In this document: in pieces, positions 15,795-26,221 of the stretch
How the letters are laid out: each line of letters starts with the position of its first letter
Position numbering within the stretch: the stretch's first letter is position 1
NCBI GenBank assembly: GCA_951813855.1
Contig: OX638380.1
Location: forward strand, 1,566,876-1,630,875
Origin: an uncultured Verrucomicrobiae bacterium
GTDB lineage: Bacteria; Verrucomicrobiota; Verrucomicrobiia; Limisphaerales; AAA164-E04
Direction of reading: 5' to 3'
Length of the DNA: 64,000 nt
The notes under the pieces: generated by a model
The model's database searches: none
What the model saw: only the letters and a program-made list of their open reading frames with translations
What the model was told of the DNA's origin: nothing
Made by a program: the position numbers and the translations under genes

Positions 15795-18700
15795 ATGAAC
15801 CGCTTCATTTCCCTCTGGTGCCTCCTCTTCGTTATCCCGTTGACGTTCTCCCAGGAAGACTCCGACGAAAGCGAAATTTCGATCACGGGGGACTCGGTTC
15901 AATTGGACGAGTTCGTTGCCGAAGATTCCCTATTGCGACAGGTGGAAACGGCCGCTAATTCCCGCTCCGTTCCGATCCAGATAATCGGCGAAGATCAGAT
16001 CGCCACAGCCGGATTCACGACCGTCGAGGAATTCTTCCAAAACTTACCCATCAACGGCGGGGGCAGCGTTCCAATGCAAAACAACCAAGTAGGATACACG
16101 CCGGGAGCTTCCTCGATTTCCCTGCGGGGACTCGGTGCCGGTTCTACGCTGATCCTGATCAACGGCAAGCGCCTCGCCCCATACCCTTACGGCGATCACG
16201 GCGTCGGCGCGTTCATCGATCTCAATTCCATCCCCGCCTCTTCCATCGAACGAGTCGAGATCCTGGAGGATTCCGGCACGGCCCTCTACGGAGCCGACGC
16301 CGTGGGCGGAGTGATCAACATCATCACCCGAAAAGATTACGAGGGCGCGGAGTTGGTGTTGCGTTACGGGAACGACACGAGCAGCACGGATTCGGGAGAA
16401 TTCTACAGTGCCCTCACCTTCGGCATCAACGACCCTCAGGGGAACGTCTCGGGGAATCTCTACTACCTGAAAAAAAACTCCATCCACAACGCTGACCGAT
16501 CTTACTCCGCCAAGCCCCCCTTCCTCAGTTCCAACGCCATCCCCATGAATATCCAAATCTCCGCCGAAGCCGCTCGCGATGCCTTAGGACTGGGCCCGCT
16601 GGATCTCATTCCGGGGCTTGACGAAGAGGGATATCCTTCTCCTCAGGACCGCCTCGTTCTGGCGACGATCGGCCCCTCTTTTCGCGACGGCTCGCGGATA
16701 CCAAGCGCGAACGTCGGAGGTATCGACGACGGGCTGTACCCCACCAATTACACCTACCTGGGCGGTTGGGGATCTCATTCCCGCTACAATTTCAACAGAC
16801 TGGCCCAAACGACTCCACGAATCGAAAGAATGGGAGCCTATCTCAATTTCAACCGCCGGATCTCTGGCTCAGAACACTACACCCTCCAAGGAGACGCGAG
16901 TTTCACCCGGGCCGAGGCCTACAACACCTTGGCGCCGACCGCGACCGGGAACTTCCGTGATCTCGGCTCCGGCCACGGAACGGCATACGGCGGCCACTCC
17001 CATGAAGAGAGCGGCGTGAGCATCGTCATTCCCGGAACGACGGCATTTCCTATCAACCGTCCTGACGTTTATCACCACCATGAAGACGATGAACACGACG
17101 AAGTTCTGGCCGGCTACGTGATCCATGCGGGGCAGGACGGATTACGGGACACCGAAGACGATATCTACCGGCTCGAAGAGGTGGCTCCGGGAGCCTTCAA
17201 CAGGTTCAATCCCTTCAACCAGGATATCGAGGGCAGCTCGCGGATCCGATTGGAGGAATTCGGGTTGCGCACCATGGAATCGATTACCGACGCCTTCTAC
17301 ACGACCTGGACCTTGGAAGGGCGGGATCTGGAAATCGCCGGCGATACTTGGAATTACGATTTCGGATTCCGCTACAGCCTGGTGGATTCCGCCACCGAGT
17401 CGCACTTCGTTTCGAAAACCTTGCTCAATCGTATACTGAACGAAAACGATCCTTGGTTCGATCCCGCCAGTCCCGAGTATCTGGGAACCGAAATGCCGTA
17501 CAATCCGTTCGGCGCCTCGCAGATAGACGGATACTCCAACGAGAACAATCAAAAGATAGCCGAAAACGCCAAAGTGCAACTCAAAGACAATGCCAGGTCA
17601 GATCTGCTCGTCGGATTTTTCGAAGCTGTGAGCGACGATATTTACAACCTGCCCGGAGGAGATATCGCCGTTCGATTCGGCTATGATTGGCGAAGGGAAG
17701 AGGTCGATCAGAACAACGATCCCCGCCGCATCAACGGGGACGTGGCCGGCACCGGTTCAACCACCAGCACCTCGGCTCATCGCTACATCCACGGAGGCTA
17801 TCTGGACACTTGGATTCCCATCCTCAGTCCCGAAATGAAAACGTTCCTCTACTCTTGGGACGTCTCGCTCACCGCGCGAATGGATCACTTCATTACCAGC
17901 GAACGCACCTCGTTGGTTCCCAAGATCAGTTCCCGCGTCATGCCGTTTCGGCAAGTGGCGCTGCGCGGCAGTTGGGGATTGAACTATCGAGAACCTTCCC
18001 TCTTCGAACTCTATTCGGGAATCAACCGAGGCCTGCATTCCCTGACCAATCCCTGGAATCCCGACGACCAGAATCCCGAGATCACCGTGAGCCATGGCGG
18101 AAATCCTTTCCTCAAACCGGTAGATTCCGAGACCTATAATCTGGGGATCGTCTATACTCCCGACTTTTTGAAGGGAGCCACTCTGAGTCTGGATTACTGG
18201 GTCATTACCCGAGATAACGAGGTGATCGAAGATCCCCAAGACACGGTCAACCGAATCTTCAGGGACCCGAACCTCGCCATCCCAGGCGAAGCCGTACACC
18301 GGGACGCTCAAGATAATCTGCTCTTGGTCGAAACCCTTTTCCTCAACGGGGCCTACAATCAAACCCGAGGACTCGACCTCGCAGCCAGTTACGTACACCC
18401 CACCCAAACCTCCGGCACCTTCAGTTGGCTTCTGGATTTCACTTGGTTAATCGAAGACCGCGTTCAGTTCAGCCCCTCCCGTCCGGTATTCGATTACGTC
18501 GGCTACGGAACCAGCACCCAATTCGACGTAAGAGAACCACAGCCGAGGGATCTGCCCCTGGGAGACGAAGAAGGGGAAACCCTAGTCATCACCAACATCG
18601 GCTACAACACCGACGCCTATTTGGAATATCGATTCACGACCACTTTCGCTTGGAGCTATCGCTATTTCGATATCGCGATGCTGGGCCGCTACACTTCGGG

Positions 18701-18959
18701 GTTCGCGGACATCGGGCCGGCGTTCAATTTGACTCGGGTGGACGATCGGCTGCTGTGGGATCTTCAGACCTCCTACACTTTTCTGCCCGACGAAAAACGC
18801 TGGTTCGGCAATACGACCCTGACGTTCGGCGTCGAGAATCTCTTCGACACCGATCCTCCTTCCGCCTTCGCGTTCTACAACAATTACATCGGCTACCCGG
18901 GGCATCTCTACGAACCGGACGGCCAACGCTACTACGTGAGTCTGAAGAAGACTTTCTGA
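15795..18959 (+). CDS. TonB-dependent outer-membrane receptor
   Basis: An outer-membrane gated channel that imports a scarce ligand using TonB/ExbBD energy. The 1,054-residue protein starts with a signal peptide (MNRFISLWCLLFVIPLTFSQ), then a TonB-box-like acidic stretch, a plug domain (FQNLPINGGGS, SLRGLGAGSTLILINGKRL, SIERVEILEDSGTALYGADA, GGVINIITRK) and a long beta barrel that ends in Phe (YYVSLKKTF), as outer-membrane barrels do. The ATG at 15795 places the signal peptide at the N-terminus; an upstream in-frame ATG at 15672 would bury it. Residues about 398-436 form a His/Asp/Glu-rich loop (GHSHEE, HHHEDDEHDE), possibly a metal-binding external loop. No neighbouring binding protein or regulator shows the ligand. 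Confidence 0.93.
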   Translation: MNRFISLWCLLFVIPLTFSQEDSDESEISITGDSVQLDEFVAEDSLLRQVETAANSRSVPIQIIGEDQIATAGFTTVEEFFQNLPINGGGSVPMQNNQVGYTPGASSISLRGLGAGSTLILINGKRLAPYPYGDHGVGAFIDLNSIPASSIERVEILEDSGTALYGADAVGGVINIITRKDYEGAELVLRYGNDTSSTDSGEFYSALTFGINDPQGNVSGNLYYLKKNSIHNADRSYSAKPPFLSSNAIPMNIQISAEAARDALGLGPLDLIPGLDEEGYPSPQDRLVLATIGPSFRDGSRIPSANVGGIDDGLYPTNYTYLGGWGSHSRYNFNRLAQTTPRIERMGAYLNFNRRISGSEHYTLQGDASFTRAEAYNTLAPTATGNFRDLGSGHGTAYGGHSHEESGVSIVIPGTTAFPINRPDVYHHHEDDEHDEVLAGYVIHAGQDGLRDTEDDIYRLEEVAPGAFNRFNPFNQDIEGSSRIRLEEFGLRTMESITDAFYTTWTLEGRDLEIAGDTWNYDFGFRYSLVDSATESHFVSKTLLNRILNENDPWFDPASPEYLGTEMPYNPFGASQIDGYSNENNQKIAENAKVQLKDNARSDLLVGFFEAVSDDIYNLPGGDIAVRFGYDWRREEVDQNNDPRRINGDVAGTGSTTSTSAHRYIHGGYLDTWIPILSPEMKTFLYSWDVSLTARMDHFITSERTSLVPKISSRVMPFRQVALRGSWGLNYREPSLFELYSGINRGLHSLTNPWNPDDQNPEITVSHGGNPFLKPVDSETYNLGIVYTPDFLKGATLSLDYWVITRDNEVIEDPQDTVNRIFRDPNLAIPGEAVHRDAQDNLLLVETLFLNGAYNQTRGLDLAASYVHPTQTSGTFSWLLDFTWLIEDRVQFSPSRPVFDYVGYGTSTQFDVREPQPRDLPLGDEEGETLVITNIGYNTDAYLEYRFTTTFAWSYRYFDIAMLGRYTSGFADIGPAFNLTRVDDRLLWDLQTSYTFLPDEKRWFGNTTLTFGVENLFDTDPPSAFAFYNNYIGYPGHLYEPDGQRYYVSLKKTF

Positions 18960-19463
18960 AGCGGCGGTTGCCGTTCGGTCCCAGGAAAGAGAAACGCCCA
19001 CGGAACACCGGACGATGGCGAAGTCGGCGTAGCGCGTCGTCCAACGCCGAAGCGCCACGGCCCAAAACGATTCGCCCCGGCAACCCCGGACTGTCCTCGA
19101 CCGGGCAATTCCTTTCGCCAAGGGAAACTTTTGGAGCGGCGCCGGCTTCGATTCGGCATGCGGCCATCGGCCAAAAAGAACCGACCGTCATGATCGATGC
19201 GCGGATCGCGAATCACGAACCTGAATCGAAGGCGGCTCGCCGGATAACCCGTCCGTCCGGAGCCGCTCGCCGCACCGCCGTTTCGCCTCCCGGCCGACTG
19301 AGGTAAATCCGAACCAAAACGGTGCGAAAAACCTGATTCCGGGAAACCGGTATCTAATCGCTCGATTGCTCGCTCCCAAGATTTCGCCGGAGTTTTACCG
19401 GGCACGGCTCGACAAAGAGAGTTGCGCTTGCGTATTTGCGTGAATGCGGGTAGACTTGCAGCG
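18960..19463. other. Intergenic spacer
   Basis: 504 bp of CpG-rich DNA after the TonB receptor gene. Overlapping open frames on both strands have no protein-like pattern. No terminator hairpin with a T run was found directly after the receptor stop. Confidence 0.45.
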
Positions 19464-20903
19464 ATGAAAAAACTGTGGTTCATCCCATCAATCGGACTGC
19501 TGCTCGCGGTCGGCTCCATAGTGGCCAGCGAACTCGAGCCGGCCGTTAGCGAAGGGAAGGATGCAGAACTTTCCGAATCGAAAAAAGTCTACATCGTCCC
19601 CATTCGAGAAGACATCAATACCCCCCTGCTCTACGTCGTACGCCGCGGCGTCAAGGAAGCGATCTCCGCCGGGGCCGATGCCCTCGTCATCGACATGGAG
19701 ACTCGGGGAGGAAGAGTCGATACTACCGAAGAATTGATCAAGGTGATCGGTCGATTTCCCGGACAGAAAGTGACTTGGGTGAACACCAAAGCCCTGTCCG
19801 CCGGGGCCTTCATTTCGGTGGCCACCGAGAAGATATTCATGGCTCCGGAGAGCGTGATCGGCGCCGCCGCGCCCATGATGGTGTCGCCCGGGGGCATGGG
19901 GGTCGAACAGATGCCCAACACCATGGAAATCAAAATCACCAGCGCAATCAGCGCCATCGTCCGAGCCAACGCGTCGAAATACGGCCACAACCCCGACGTC
20001 ATCGAGGCCATGATCGACAAAAACAAGGAATTGATTGTCGAGGGAGAGGTGCTCTGCGAAAAGGGAGAACTGTTGACCTTGACCAACTTGGACGCCGAAA
20101 AACGTTACGGCGAAGATCAAAAACCGCTGCTTTCTTCGGGCACGATTTCCTCGCTGGACGAATTGATGGCCACTCTCGGTTTGGAAAACGCGTCTATCGT
20201 TCAAGTCGAGCAATCCGGGGCGGAATCGCTGGCGCTGTGGCTCACCCGCATCAGTCCTATTCTGCTGATCATCGGGGTCATCGGCCTGTATCTGGAATTC
20301 AAAACGCCAGGCTTCGGATTACCCGGCATCGTCGGACTCTCGGCGTTTGCCCTGTACTTTCTCAGCGGGTACATTGCCGGGCTGTCCGGGATCGGCTGGG
20401 GAGCGGTTTTTATTTTGGGACTCCTGCTGCTGATCATAGAGATCCTCCTGATCCCGGGCACGGTAATCGCCGGATTGATCGGCGGATTGATGATGATCGG
20501 AGCCATCGTCATGGCTTTAGTAGACTGGAATCCGTGGATGCCGGAACTCGCCCTGCCCACCGCCGATCAATTCTACACGCCGGTCCAGACGTTGATCTTA
20601 GCCACTGCCGGGGTGATGGTCCTGATCCTCGTTCTGAACCGCTATTTTCCCAAAACCCGATTCCACACCTATCTGGTATCGCAGACGGCCAGCGGGGCCA
20701 AAACGGACGCGGTCGACCAAGACGACAAAGACACCCGGCTCGGACTGCAGGGCGAAGTAATTTCCCCGCTCCATCCCGGAGGCAAGGCGCGGTTCGGCGA
20801 CCGGATATTTGACGTAATTACGCAAGGCGAAATGATCGAACCCGGCCAAGAAGTCAAAATCATCGGATACAGCGGTCGAGACGCCATCGTAACCATTCTC
20901 TGA
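19464..20903 (+). CDS. Long-form NfeD membrane serine protease (ClpP-class domain plus OB domain)
   Basis: Long NfeD (NfeD1b) proteins are membrane-anchored serine proteases thought to work with stomatin/SPFH partners in membrane quality control. The 479 residues comprise a signal anchor (FIPSIGLLLAVGSIVAS), a ClpP/SppA-like protease domain with the catalytic Ser in NTKALSAGAFIS and a likely Lys in MEIKITSAISAIV, four or five hydrophobic segments (about residues 260-400), and a C-terminal OB-fold domain (LGLQGEVISPLHPGGKARFGD). ATG 19464 is chosen because it starts the signal sequence (MKKLWF). The usual SPFH/flotillin partner gene is not adjacent. Spacers separate it from both neighbours, so it is probably transcribed alone. 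Confidence 0.88.
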   Translation: MKKLWFIPSIGLLLAVGSIVASELEPAVSEGKDAELSESKKVYIVPIREDINTPLLYVVRRGVKEAISAGADALVIDMETRGGRVDTTEELIKVIGRFPGQKVTWVNTKALSAGAFISVATEKIFMAPESVIGAAAPMMVSPGGMGVEQMPNTMEIKITSAISAIVRANASKYGHNPDVIEAMIDKNKELIVEGEVLCEKGELLTLTNLDAEKRYGEDQKPLLSSGTISSLDELMATLGLENASIVQVEQSGAESLALWLTRISPILLIIGVIGLYLEFKTPGFGLPGIVGLSAFALYFLSGYIAGLSGIGWGAVFILGLLLLIIEILLIPGTVIAGLIGGLMMIGAIVMALVDWNPWMPELALPTADQFYTPVQTLILATAGVMVLILVLNRYFPKTRFHTYLVSQTASGAKTDAVDQDDKDTRLGLQGEVISPLHPGGKARFGDRIFDVITQGEMIEPGQEVKIIGYSGRDAIVTIL

Positions 20904-21191
20904 TTCGGATCGGTTTCCCGAACGACGGTTCCCGCCTGTTCGGATCAGGGCCGACGCTCGAGCGCGGGGCGGCAGAATTCGTAATCGTCATTACATTCGG
21001 CGGTTCTGACCTTGGGCATCGAGCGAGAAGGACGCCATTCCGAATCTTATTTCTTTTCAATTCGTCGATTTCCGGCCGACACTCCGGCCCGGCGAACGAT
21101 CGCCGGAACCGTTCGATAATTCAGCAACCCTTGATTTCCGTTCTCGATTCGCCCCGTCCTTCGCTTCGAATAGCGTGAACCGTCGTCGCCC

Positions 21192-22169
21192 ATGCCGCTG
21201 ATAGAAGTCGAAGAGCTGACCAAGACCTACCGCACTTTCAAGAAAGAGCTGGGATTCTGGGGTTCGGTCCGCAGCCTCTATCGGCGGCGTTACGAACAAG
21301 TCAACGCTGTCGAATCGGTCAGTTTCACCATCGAAGAAGGCGAGTCGGTAGGTTTTTTGGGGCCCAACGGGGCGGGGAAAACGACCACGCTCAAAATGCT
21401 TTCGGGCCTGTTGCATCCGACGAGCGGGAAAGCGCGAGTGATGGGCTATATCCCCTGGGAACGGCAAGACGGCTACCGGCGACAGTTTTCTCTGTTGCTG
21501 GGGCAAAAGAATCAGCTTTGGTGGGATCTTCCGGCCATCGAATCGCTCCATCTCAACGCCAAGATTTACGGATTGGAGAAGCACGATTTCGAATCCACGA
21601 TCGACCAACTCACCGATCTACTGGAAGTCCGCGACAAGCTGCAGGTGATGGTTCGGGAGTTATCGCTGGGCGAACGCATGAAGTTCGAATTGATCGCCTC
21701 CTTGCTCCATCATCCCCGGCTCCTGCTCTTGGACGAACCTACGATCGGGCTGGATTTCATGTCCCAGAAGACGGTTCGGCAATTCCTCGGCGAATACAAT
21801 CTCCGTCATGGAACGACCATGATGCTCACGAGTCATTACATGGCCGACGTGCAGGCCCTCTGCGAACGGGTCATCATCGTCAATCACGGCCGCATCACCT
21901 TCGACGGCGATTTGCCCGACGTCGTCGACCGGTTCGCCAAATACAAGCTAATCACGATCCAATGGGATGGCGCTTCAGATCTGAGCAAAGAATGGTTCGC
22001 CCAATTCGGCGAAGTCGTCGAATTGGAAAATGCCAGGGTTAAATTGAAGGTTCCCAAAGAACGGGCCATTTCCTCCTGCAAGCAATTGCTGGACCAATTA
22101 CCGGTCACCGATATCGACATCGGAGAAACGCCGATCGAAGACATTCTGAGCGAGGCCTTCCGGCAGTGA
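21192..22169 (+). CDS. ABC transporter ATP-binding protein (ABC-2 type, COG4586-like)
   Basis: This ATPase would power an ABC-2 exporter at the inner membrane. Over 325 residues it shows Walker A (GPNGAGKTT), a Q-loop region (LLLGQKNQLWWDLPAIES), the signature (LSLGERMKFEL, a variant of LSGGQ), Walker B with D-loop (LLLLDEPTIGLDF) and the H-loop His (LTSHYM). The WWDLP stretch after the Q-loop and the long N-terminal insert (GFWGSVRSLYRR) fit the COG4586 group, which usually works with two ABC-2 permeases. None lies next to it: the next gene downstream is a decayed aminotransferase. The substrate is unknown. Confidence 0.88.
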   Translation: MPLIEVEELTKTYRTFKKELGFWGSVRSLYRRRYEQVNAVESVSFTIEEGESVGFLGPNGAGKTTTLKMLSGLLHPTSGKARVMGYIPWERQDGYRRQFSLLLGQKNQLWWDLPAIESLHLNAKIYGLEKHDFESTIDQLTDLLEVRDKLQVMVRELSLGERMKFELIASLLHHPRLLLLDEPTIGLDFMSQKTVRQFLGEYNLRHGTTMMLTSHYMADVQALCERVIIVNHGRITFDGDLPDVVDRFAKYKLITIQWDGASDLSKEWFAQFGEVVELENARVKLKVPKERAISSCKQLLDQLPVTDIDIGETPIEDILSEAFRQ

Positions 22170-22381
22170 TCGAATCCGGCCCGGCGACGAGGCAACGAAG
22201 ACGGGAACGGAACCTCCCCGGCACCGGAGGCGATTCGCTGGGGCGGGGTCGCCGGTCGGGCTTTGATTTCGGCCACCGGAAATCCACCCGATTGAAAACG
22301 GTTGTTCGCATCAAATCAAAAACACCGAAGCATTAGAGGTCGACGGACCGGTCGACCGCCCGCCAAGCGCATCGGCAACCG

Positions 22382-23005
22382 TCAGTTACAGAGCGTCCCG
22401 ACATACCGTTTCATTCGCTCTACCGCCTCTTCCAACTGCTCGAATCCGGTAGCGTAACAGCAACGCAAGTAGCCTTCCCCGGAAACTCCGAAGGCTTCCT
22501 CGGGCACGCAGGCCACCTGCTCGCTCTGGAGCAAACCATGCGCGAATTCCCGGGAATTCAACCCGGTCTCCCGAACCGACGGAAAAGCGTAGAAAACTCC
22601 TCGGGGCAGCAGGCAAGACAGTCCCATCTCGTTGATCGCTCAGTGAACGAAATCTCTCCGCATCCGGTATTCCTTACGCATCTTATCGACCGCTTCGCAG
22701 CCGTGATTCAAAGCTTCGACTGCCGCGTAATTGCGATACATGCTGACGCCAAACAGAAAATGCTGGTGGATACAAAGCATGTCTTCGATCGTCGGCTCAG
22801 GGCCGCAATCGCAACCGATTTAGAATCCGGCCAGAGAATGGGTTTTCGAAAGGCTCCGAAGAAAAACCGTTCTCTTCTTTCGGCCCGTTATGAAGAGGGT
22901 CAAGACGTGGTCTCCCCCGTAAAACGATTCCCCGGAGATTTTGTCCGCGATCAGCATCAAGACCTTGCACTGGGGAGAGAGTGCGGCCTCGATCGCCTCG
23001 GGAAC
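22382..23005 (-). pseudogene. Decayed partial copy of the class I/II aminotransferase gene
   Basis: This is a diverged duplicate of the 3' half of the intact gene at 26870-28051. The C-terminal 80 codons (22382-22627) are nearly the same in both copies (LLPRGVFYAFPSVRETG, LRCCYATGFEQLEEAVERM). Upstream, a second frame (to about 23005) keeps EAALSPQCKVL, LIADKI and TVFLRSLSKTHSLAGF, but about 28 residues between the first two motifs are deleted and the frames are shifted. It lacks the N-terminal half. Both copies point the same way and flank AT-rich island 2. Confidence 0.85.
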
Positions 23006-23174
23006 TGTATTTACCACATTATTTCGGGAAAACGCGCAGTTATTTTTCAAATTATTTCGGATCATATCTGACTGCCCCGAAATCCCGGCACGAGTCGGGG
23101 TGGCAATCGTGGTGATCCAGATTCTGCCGAGGAGCCCGAACCAAGCTGCTCTTCCGAAGGGTTAGTGACACCAC

Positions 23175-23248
23175 TGTTTGGGACTCAATCAAAAAAACCG
23201 ATTGAAATGCAGGGTTTAATGAAAAATCTTCTATTTTAGACCGGACAC
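23175..23248. mobile_element. ISNCY-like terminal fragment or MITE-like remnant
   Basis: The segment matches, in reverse, the first 60-70 bp of the ISNCY-like element at 9976 (shared features: AAAAAAACCG.TTGAAATGCAGG, TGAAAAATC and a GGACAC tip at 23248). Its other edge, TGTTTGGGACTC at 23175, is an imperfect inverse of that tip, so the 74 bp may be a miniature derivative with no gene. It abuts an IS630 remnant at 23249. Confidence 0.5.
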
Positions 23249-23602
23249 TAGTTGCCGCTTGGTGTAACCACTGAGCCATTTTTTACGTTATCTTTCGAGA
23301 ACGTCCTGATTTCGGTTTGTCGTTGAGTGCTTCGTGATCTCCAGTCGAGAACCATAAAAGCTATCGAAAAACGGTGCATGCCAACATCCCCATTACACTG
23401 ACAACTTCAATTACAGTAGATCCGCTTTAAACAGCTTCCACTGCTGTTGATCTTTGTGCATAAGTGTAGTGTTTCGGTAAAGTTTAAGATGTAGATTCAA
23501 TCACAATACTATAGACACTTGTATTATTAAAATGTTGCTATTGAATGATATTTTCTGTGAAAAACAATTTATTTATTATAACAATACATTTGGAAAGATT
23601 GA
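23249..23602 (-). mobile_element. Degenerate 5' remnant of an IS630 element
   Basis: Read on the minus strand, the segment follows the start of the IS630 copies at 2429 and 3374: the end at 23602 keeps TCAATCTTT next to TA (23603-23604), and 23262-23480 corresponds to the transposase N-terminus (CATTACACTGACAACTTCA, ACGTCCTGATTT). Many substitutions and small indels destroy the frame. The 3' two thirds are missing, cut at the ISNCY-like fragment. It is far older than the two copies in island 1. Confidence 0.75.
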
Positions 23603-24268
23603 TATGAGAGCAAGTATTCAGTCTCAGACAGATTTCAGCCTTATTTGGAAAGTCAAGCCAAACTTCGAAATTTATTGAAAAACCTATTTAGCACGCTAAT
23701 CAATTACTGTTTTATTTATACAACAAAGGGTCCCCTTCTTCTAATTCATCGATATATTTGTCCTTAATCAAAAACATTCCTTTAATATCCAAAATTCCTT
23801 CTCCGTCAATCTCATTGATTAATCTGTCCCGTATTCGATACGCCTCTTCCTTTGCAGGCCTTGGTTCTCCGTTCACAAACGACATCTTACCCTGCATTGC
23901 TCCCACTATAAGTTTATAATAATCAAATCCATCTGGAGCATTTAACGTCCGATGATAACTCCTCAACAAATTGTAAACCTCAGCTACCATTTTCGTATTA
24001 TCTTCGTAGCCGAAATCTTTGATTATGTAATATACTTGTTCGAATTCCTGGGTAAATCGCATGTCACTTTTATAAAAATGTTTTAAATAGGCATGATTGG
24101 AAACTCGTCGTCGGGAATTGTGGATTATTTCGTTAGATTGTTTCCATTCCTTGTCAATTTTAGAAACTCGCTGCATTGCTTCGTCAAAATCTTGAAGTTT
24201 TATAGCTTCGGATAATATCTTTTTGATCTATTCTGTTGGATGCGGATTTTCTTCTTTCAACATACTTG

Positions 24269-25807
24269 GGGCACTCGCATTAATAACATACTTGTTCAAA
24301 TGATTAAATCTATTGTCAGAATTTCATTTTGACATGTCGATTGACGGATAATCTCTCTGGTGATTTAATAACTGATTTTGATGGTTTATTTAGAGCTGGA
24401 AGTTATCAACCCATTTAGGTCGATTCTATGGTTTTGGGGAGGCTTGATGACGGAAATCTTTAGTTTTCAATCCTCTGGCAATCAATGCATTGGAATTAAT
24501 TACTTTTAAAAGTTGAAAAAATGAAATATGTATGGTATGATTAAGCGTGAGCGATCAGGTTGCCGTTATCAGAAAAAAATATCTGAGCTTGGAACCCATC
24601 TTCCAAGAATTGACTAAACGTCATTGGCTAGCATCCGAGGCAATAGCCATTGGTAGGGGTGGAATAAAAATAGTTCACGAAGCTACGGGTGCTAGCTGCA
24701 CTACGATTCGATCGGGAATTAATGAATTGAAAACGGAAGCAATCCCTAATAAAAACCGCCAAAGGAAAGCTGGAGGGGGACGGAAATCAATAACCGAACA
24801 CGATAAGACTCTTTTGTCAGATCTGGATAAACTTATCGAACCCGAGACTCGAGGTGATCCTGAAAATCCGTTGCGTTGGACCTGCAAAAGTGCTGAACAA
24901 ATCAAAACCACATTAAATGAAATGGGACATCAAATAAGTCAACGCACCGTAAATAATTTGCTCCATGAAATGGGATACAGCCTTCAAGGCAATCAGAAAA
25001 CCCTAGAAGGCAAACAGCATCCCGATCGAAACCAGCAATTTCGACATATTGAACGGAAATCCCGGAAATTCTTGAAGAAAAACCAACCAGTGATTTCGGT
25101 TGACACGAAAAAAAAGGAACTGGTGGGACAGCACAAAAATATGGGGAACGAATGGCATCCGAAAGGAAATCCCGAACTAGTCAAAGTGCATGATTTCCCC
25201 GATCCAAATCTACCGAAAGCAAGTCCATATGGCGTGTATGATCTGAGCACCAATACGGGTTGGGTAAGTGTAGGCACTGACCACGATACTGCGGAATTTG
25301 CGGTAGAAACTATTCGTCGATGGTGGCTATCAATGGGACGAAAAAATCATCCCAATGCCAAGAAGCTATTAATTATGGCTGATGGAGGTGGTTCAAATGG
25401 TAGTCGTAATAAATTATGGAAAACCGAGTTGCAAAAACTGGCAGATGAACTTAATATGGAAATATCAGTTTGTCATTTTCCTCCGGGTACGAGCAAGTGG
25501 AATAAAATTGAACATCGAATGTTTTCATGCATTTCGATGAATTGGCGGGGACGCCCATTAACCAATTGTGAAACCATAGTTAATTTGATTAGCAATACAA
25601 CAACTAAAAATGGGTTGAAAATAAATTGCATGTTAGATAAATCCAAATATCAGACTGGCATAAAAATTACTGATGAACAAATGCAAAATTTGCGCTTAAC
25701 TAAAGAGAAGTTTCATGGTGAATGGAATTATAAATTAAAGCCCCATGAATGTAAATAATACGTTTGATACGCACACAAAAAACGACAGTTTAATTATGCG
25801 AGAACCC
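24269..25807 (+). mobile_element. ISAzo13-type element, copy 2 (complete)
   Basis: A 1,539-bp element with ends GGGCACTCGC at 24269 and the inverse of GGGTTCTCGC at 25807, flanked by the 3-bp duplication TTG (24266-24268 and 25808-25810). It is the sister of the element at 5145-6682, with scattered substitutions. It is inserted in a minus-strand gene. Confidence 0.88.
24547..25758 (+). CDS. ISAzo13-family transposase (intact)
   Basis: A 403-residue transposase of the DDE type often labelled Rhodopirellula transposase. The N-terminus is a helix-turn-helix region (EATGASCTTIRSGINELK) followed by the conserved GGGRKS motif and RWTCKSAEQI. The catalytic core shows D in PVISVDTKKKELVG, D in LIMADGGGSNGSRN, and E in HFPPGTSKWNKIEHRMFS. 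The GTG start at 24547 is shared with copy 1. The A8 run near 25109 keeps the frame that is lost in copy 1, so this is the likely active copy. Confidence 0.92.
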   Translation: MSDQVAVIRKKYLSLEPIFQELTKRHWLASEAIAIGRGGIKIVHEATGASCTTIRSGINELKTEAIPNKNRQRKAGGGRKSITEHDKTLLSDLDKLIEPETRGDPENPLRWTCKSAEQIKTTLNEMGHQISQRTVNNLLHEMGYSLQGNQKTLEGKQHPDRNQQFRHIERKSRKFLKKNQPVISVDTKKKELVGQHKNMGNEWHPKGNPELVKVHDFPDPNLPKASPYGVYDLSTNTGWVSVGTDHDTAEFAVETIRRWWLSMGRKNHPNAKKLLIMADGGGSNGSRNKLWKTELQKLADELNMEISVCHFPPGTSKWNKIEHRMFSCISMNWRGRPLTNCETIVNLISNTTTKNGLKINCMLDKSKYQTGIKITDEQMQNLRLTKEKFHGEWNYKLKPHECK

Positions 25808-26221
25808 TTGACGAAAAACGAATATCAGGATTATATGTAGGCGTGTAGGGGAAATTGTCTATCCAATGCCTTCTTGATTCGACCCATGATTCATGTTTTC
25901 GTGTTATTTCTCTTTGTTGGTCCATTCGTTTACGAACTGAATCATATACTGGACCTACAGACGGCGGTTTCCCATCTTTCCACTGATAAGGTTCCATTGC
26001 TTTACTAAGCCATTCACGGGTATACGGATGGGGTTGAGCATTCGTGGAAACTTGGGGTTTTTTGCCCTTGACAATACTGGGCGTGAGTGTATCATTGATG
26101 TTTGTTTGAGGCAAAACTTCATTTTTATCCGGAACAGAAACTTTTGTTGTTGGCGGTCGATTGAACACCAGCAACAATAATAATACGGCCCCCACAAATA
26201 GTATTGATGTGATTAAATACT

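Noticed and set aside
23060..23100. Hairpin CCCCGA...TCGGGG as a terminator or attachment site
   Set aside because: The stem is only six base pairs with no T run, and it lies in decayed DNA without a gene ending there.
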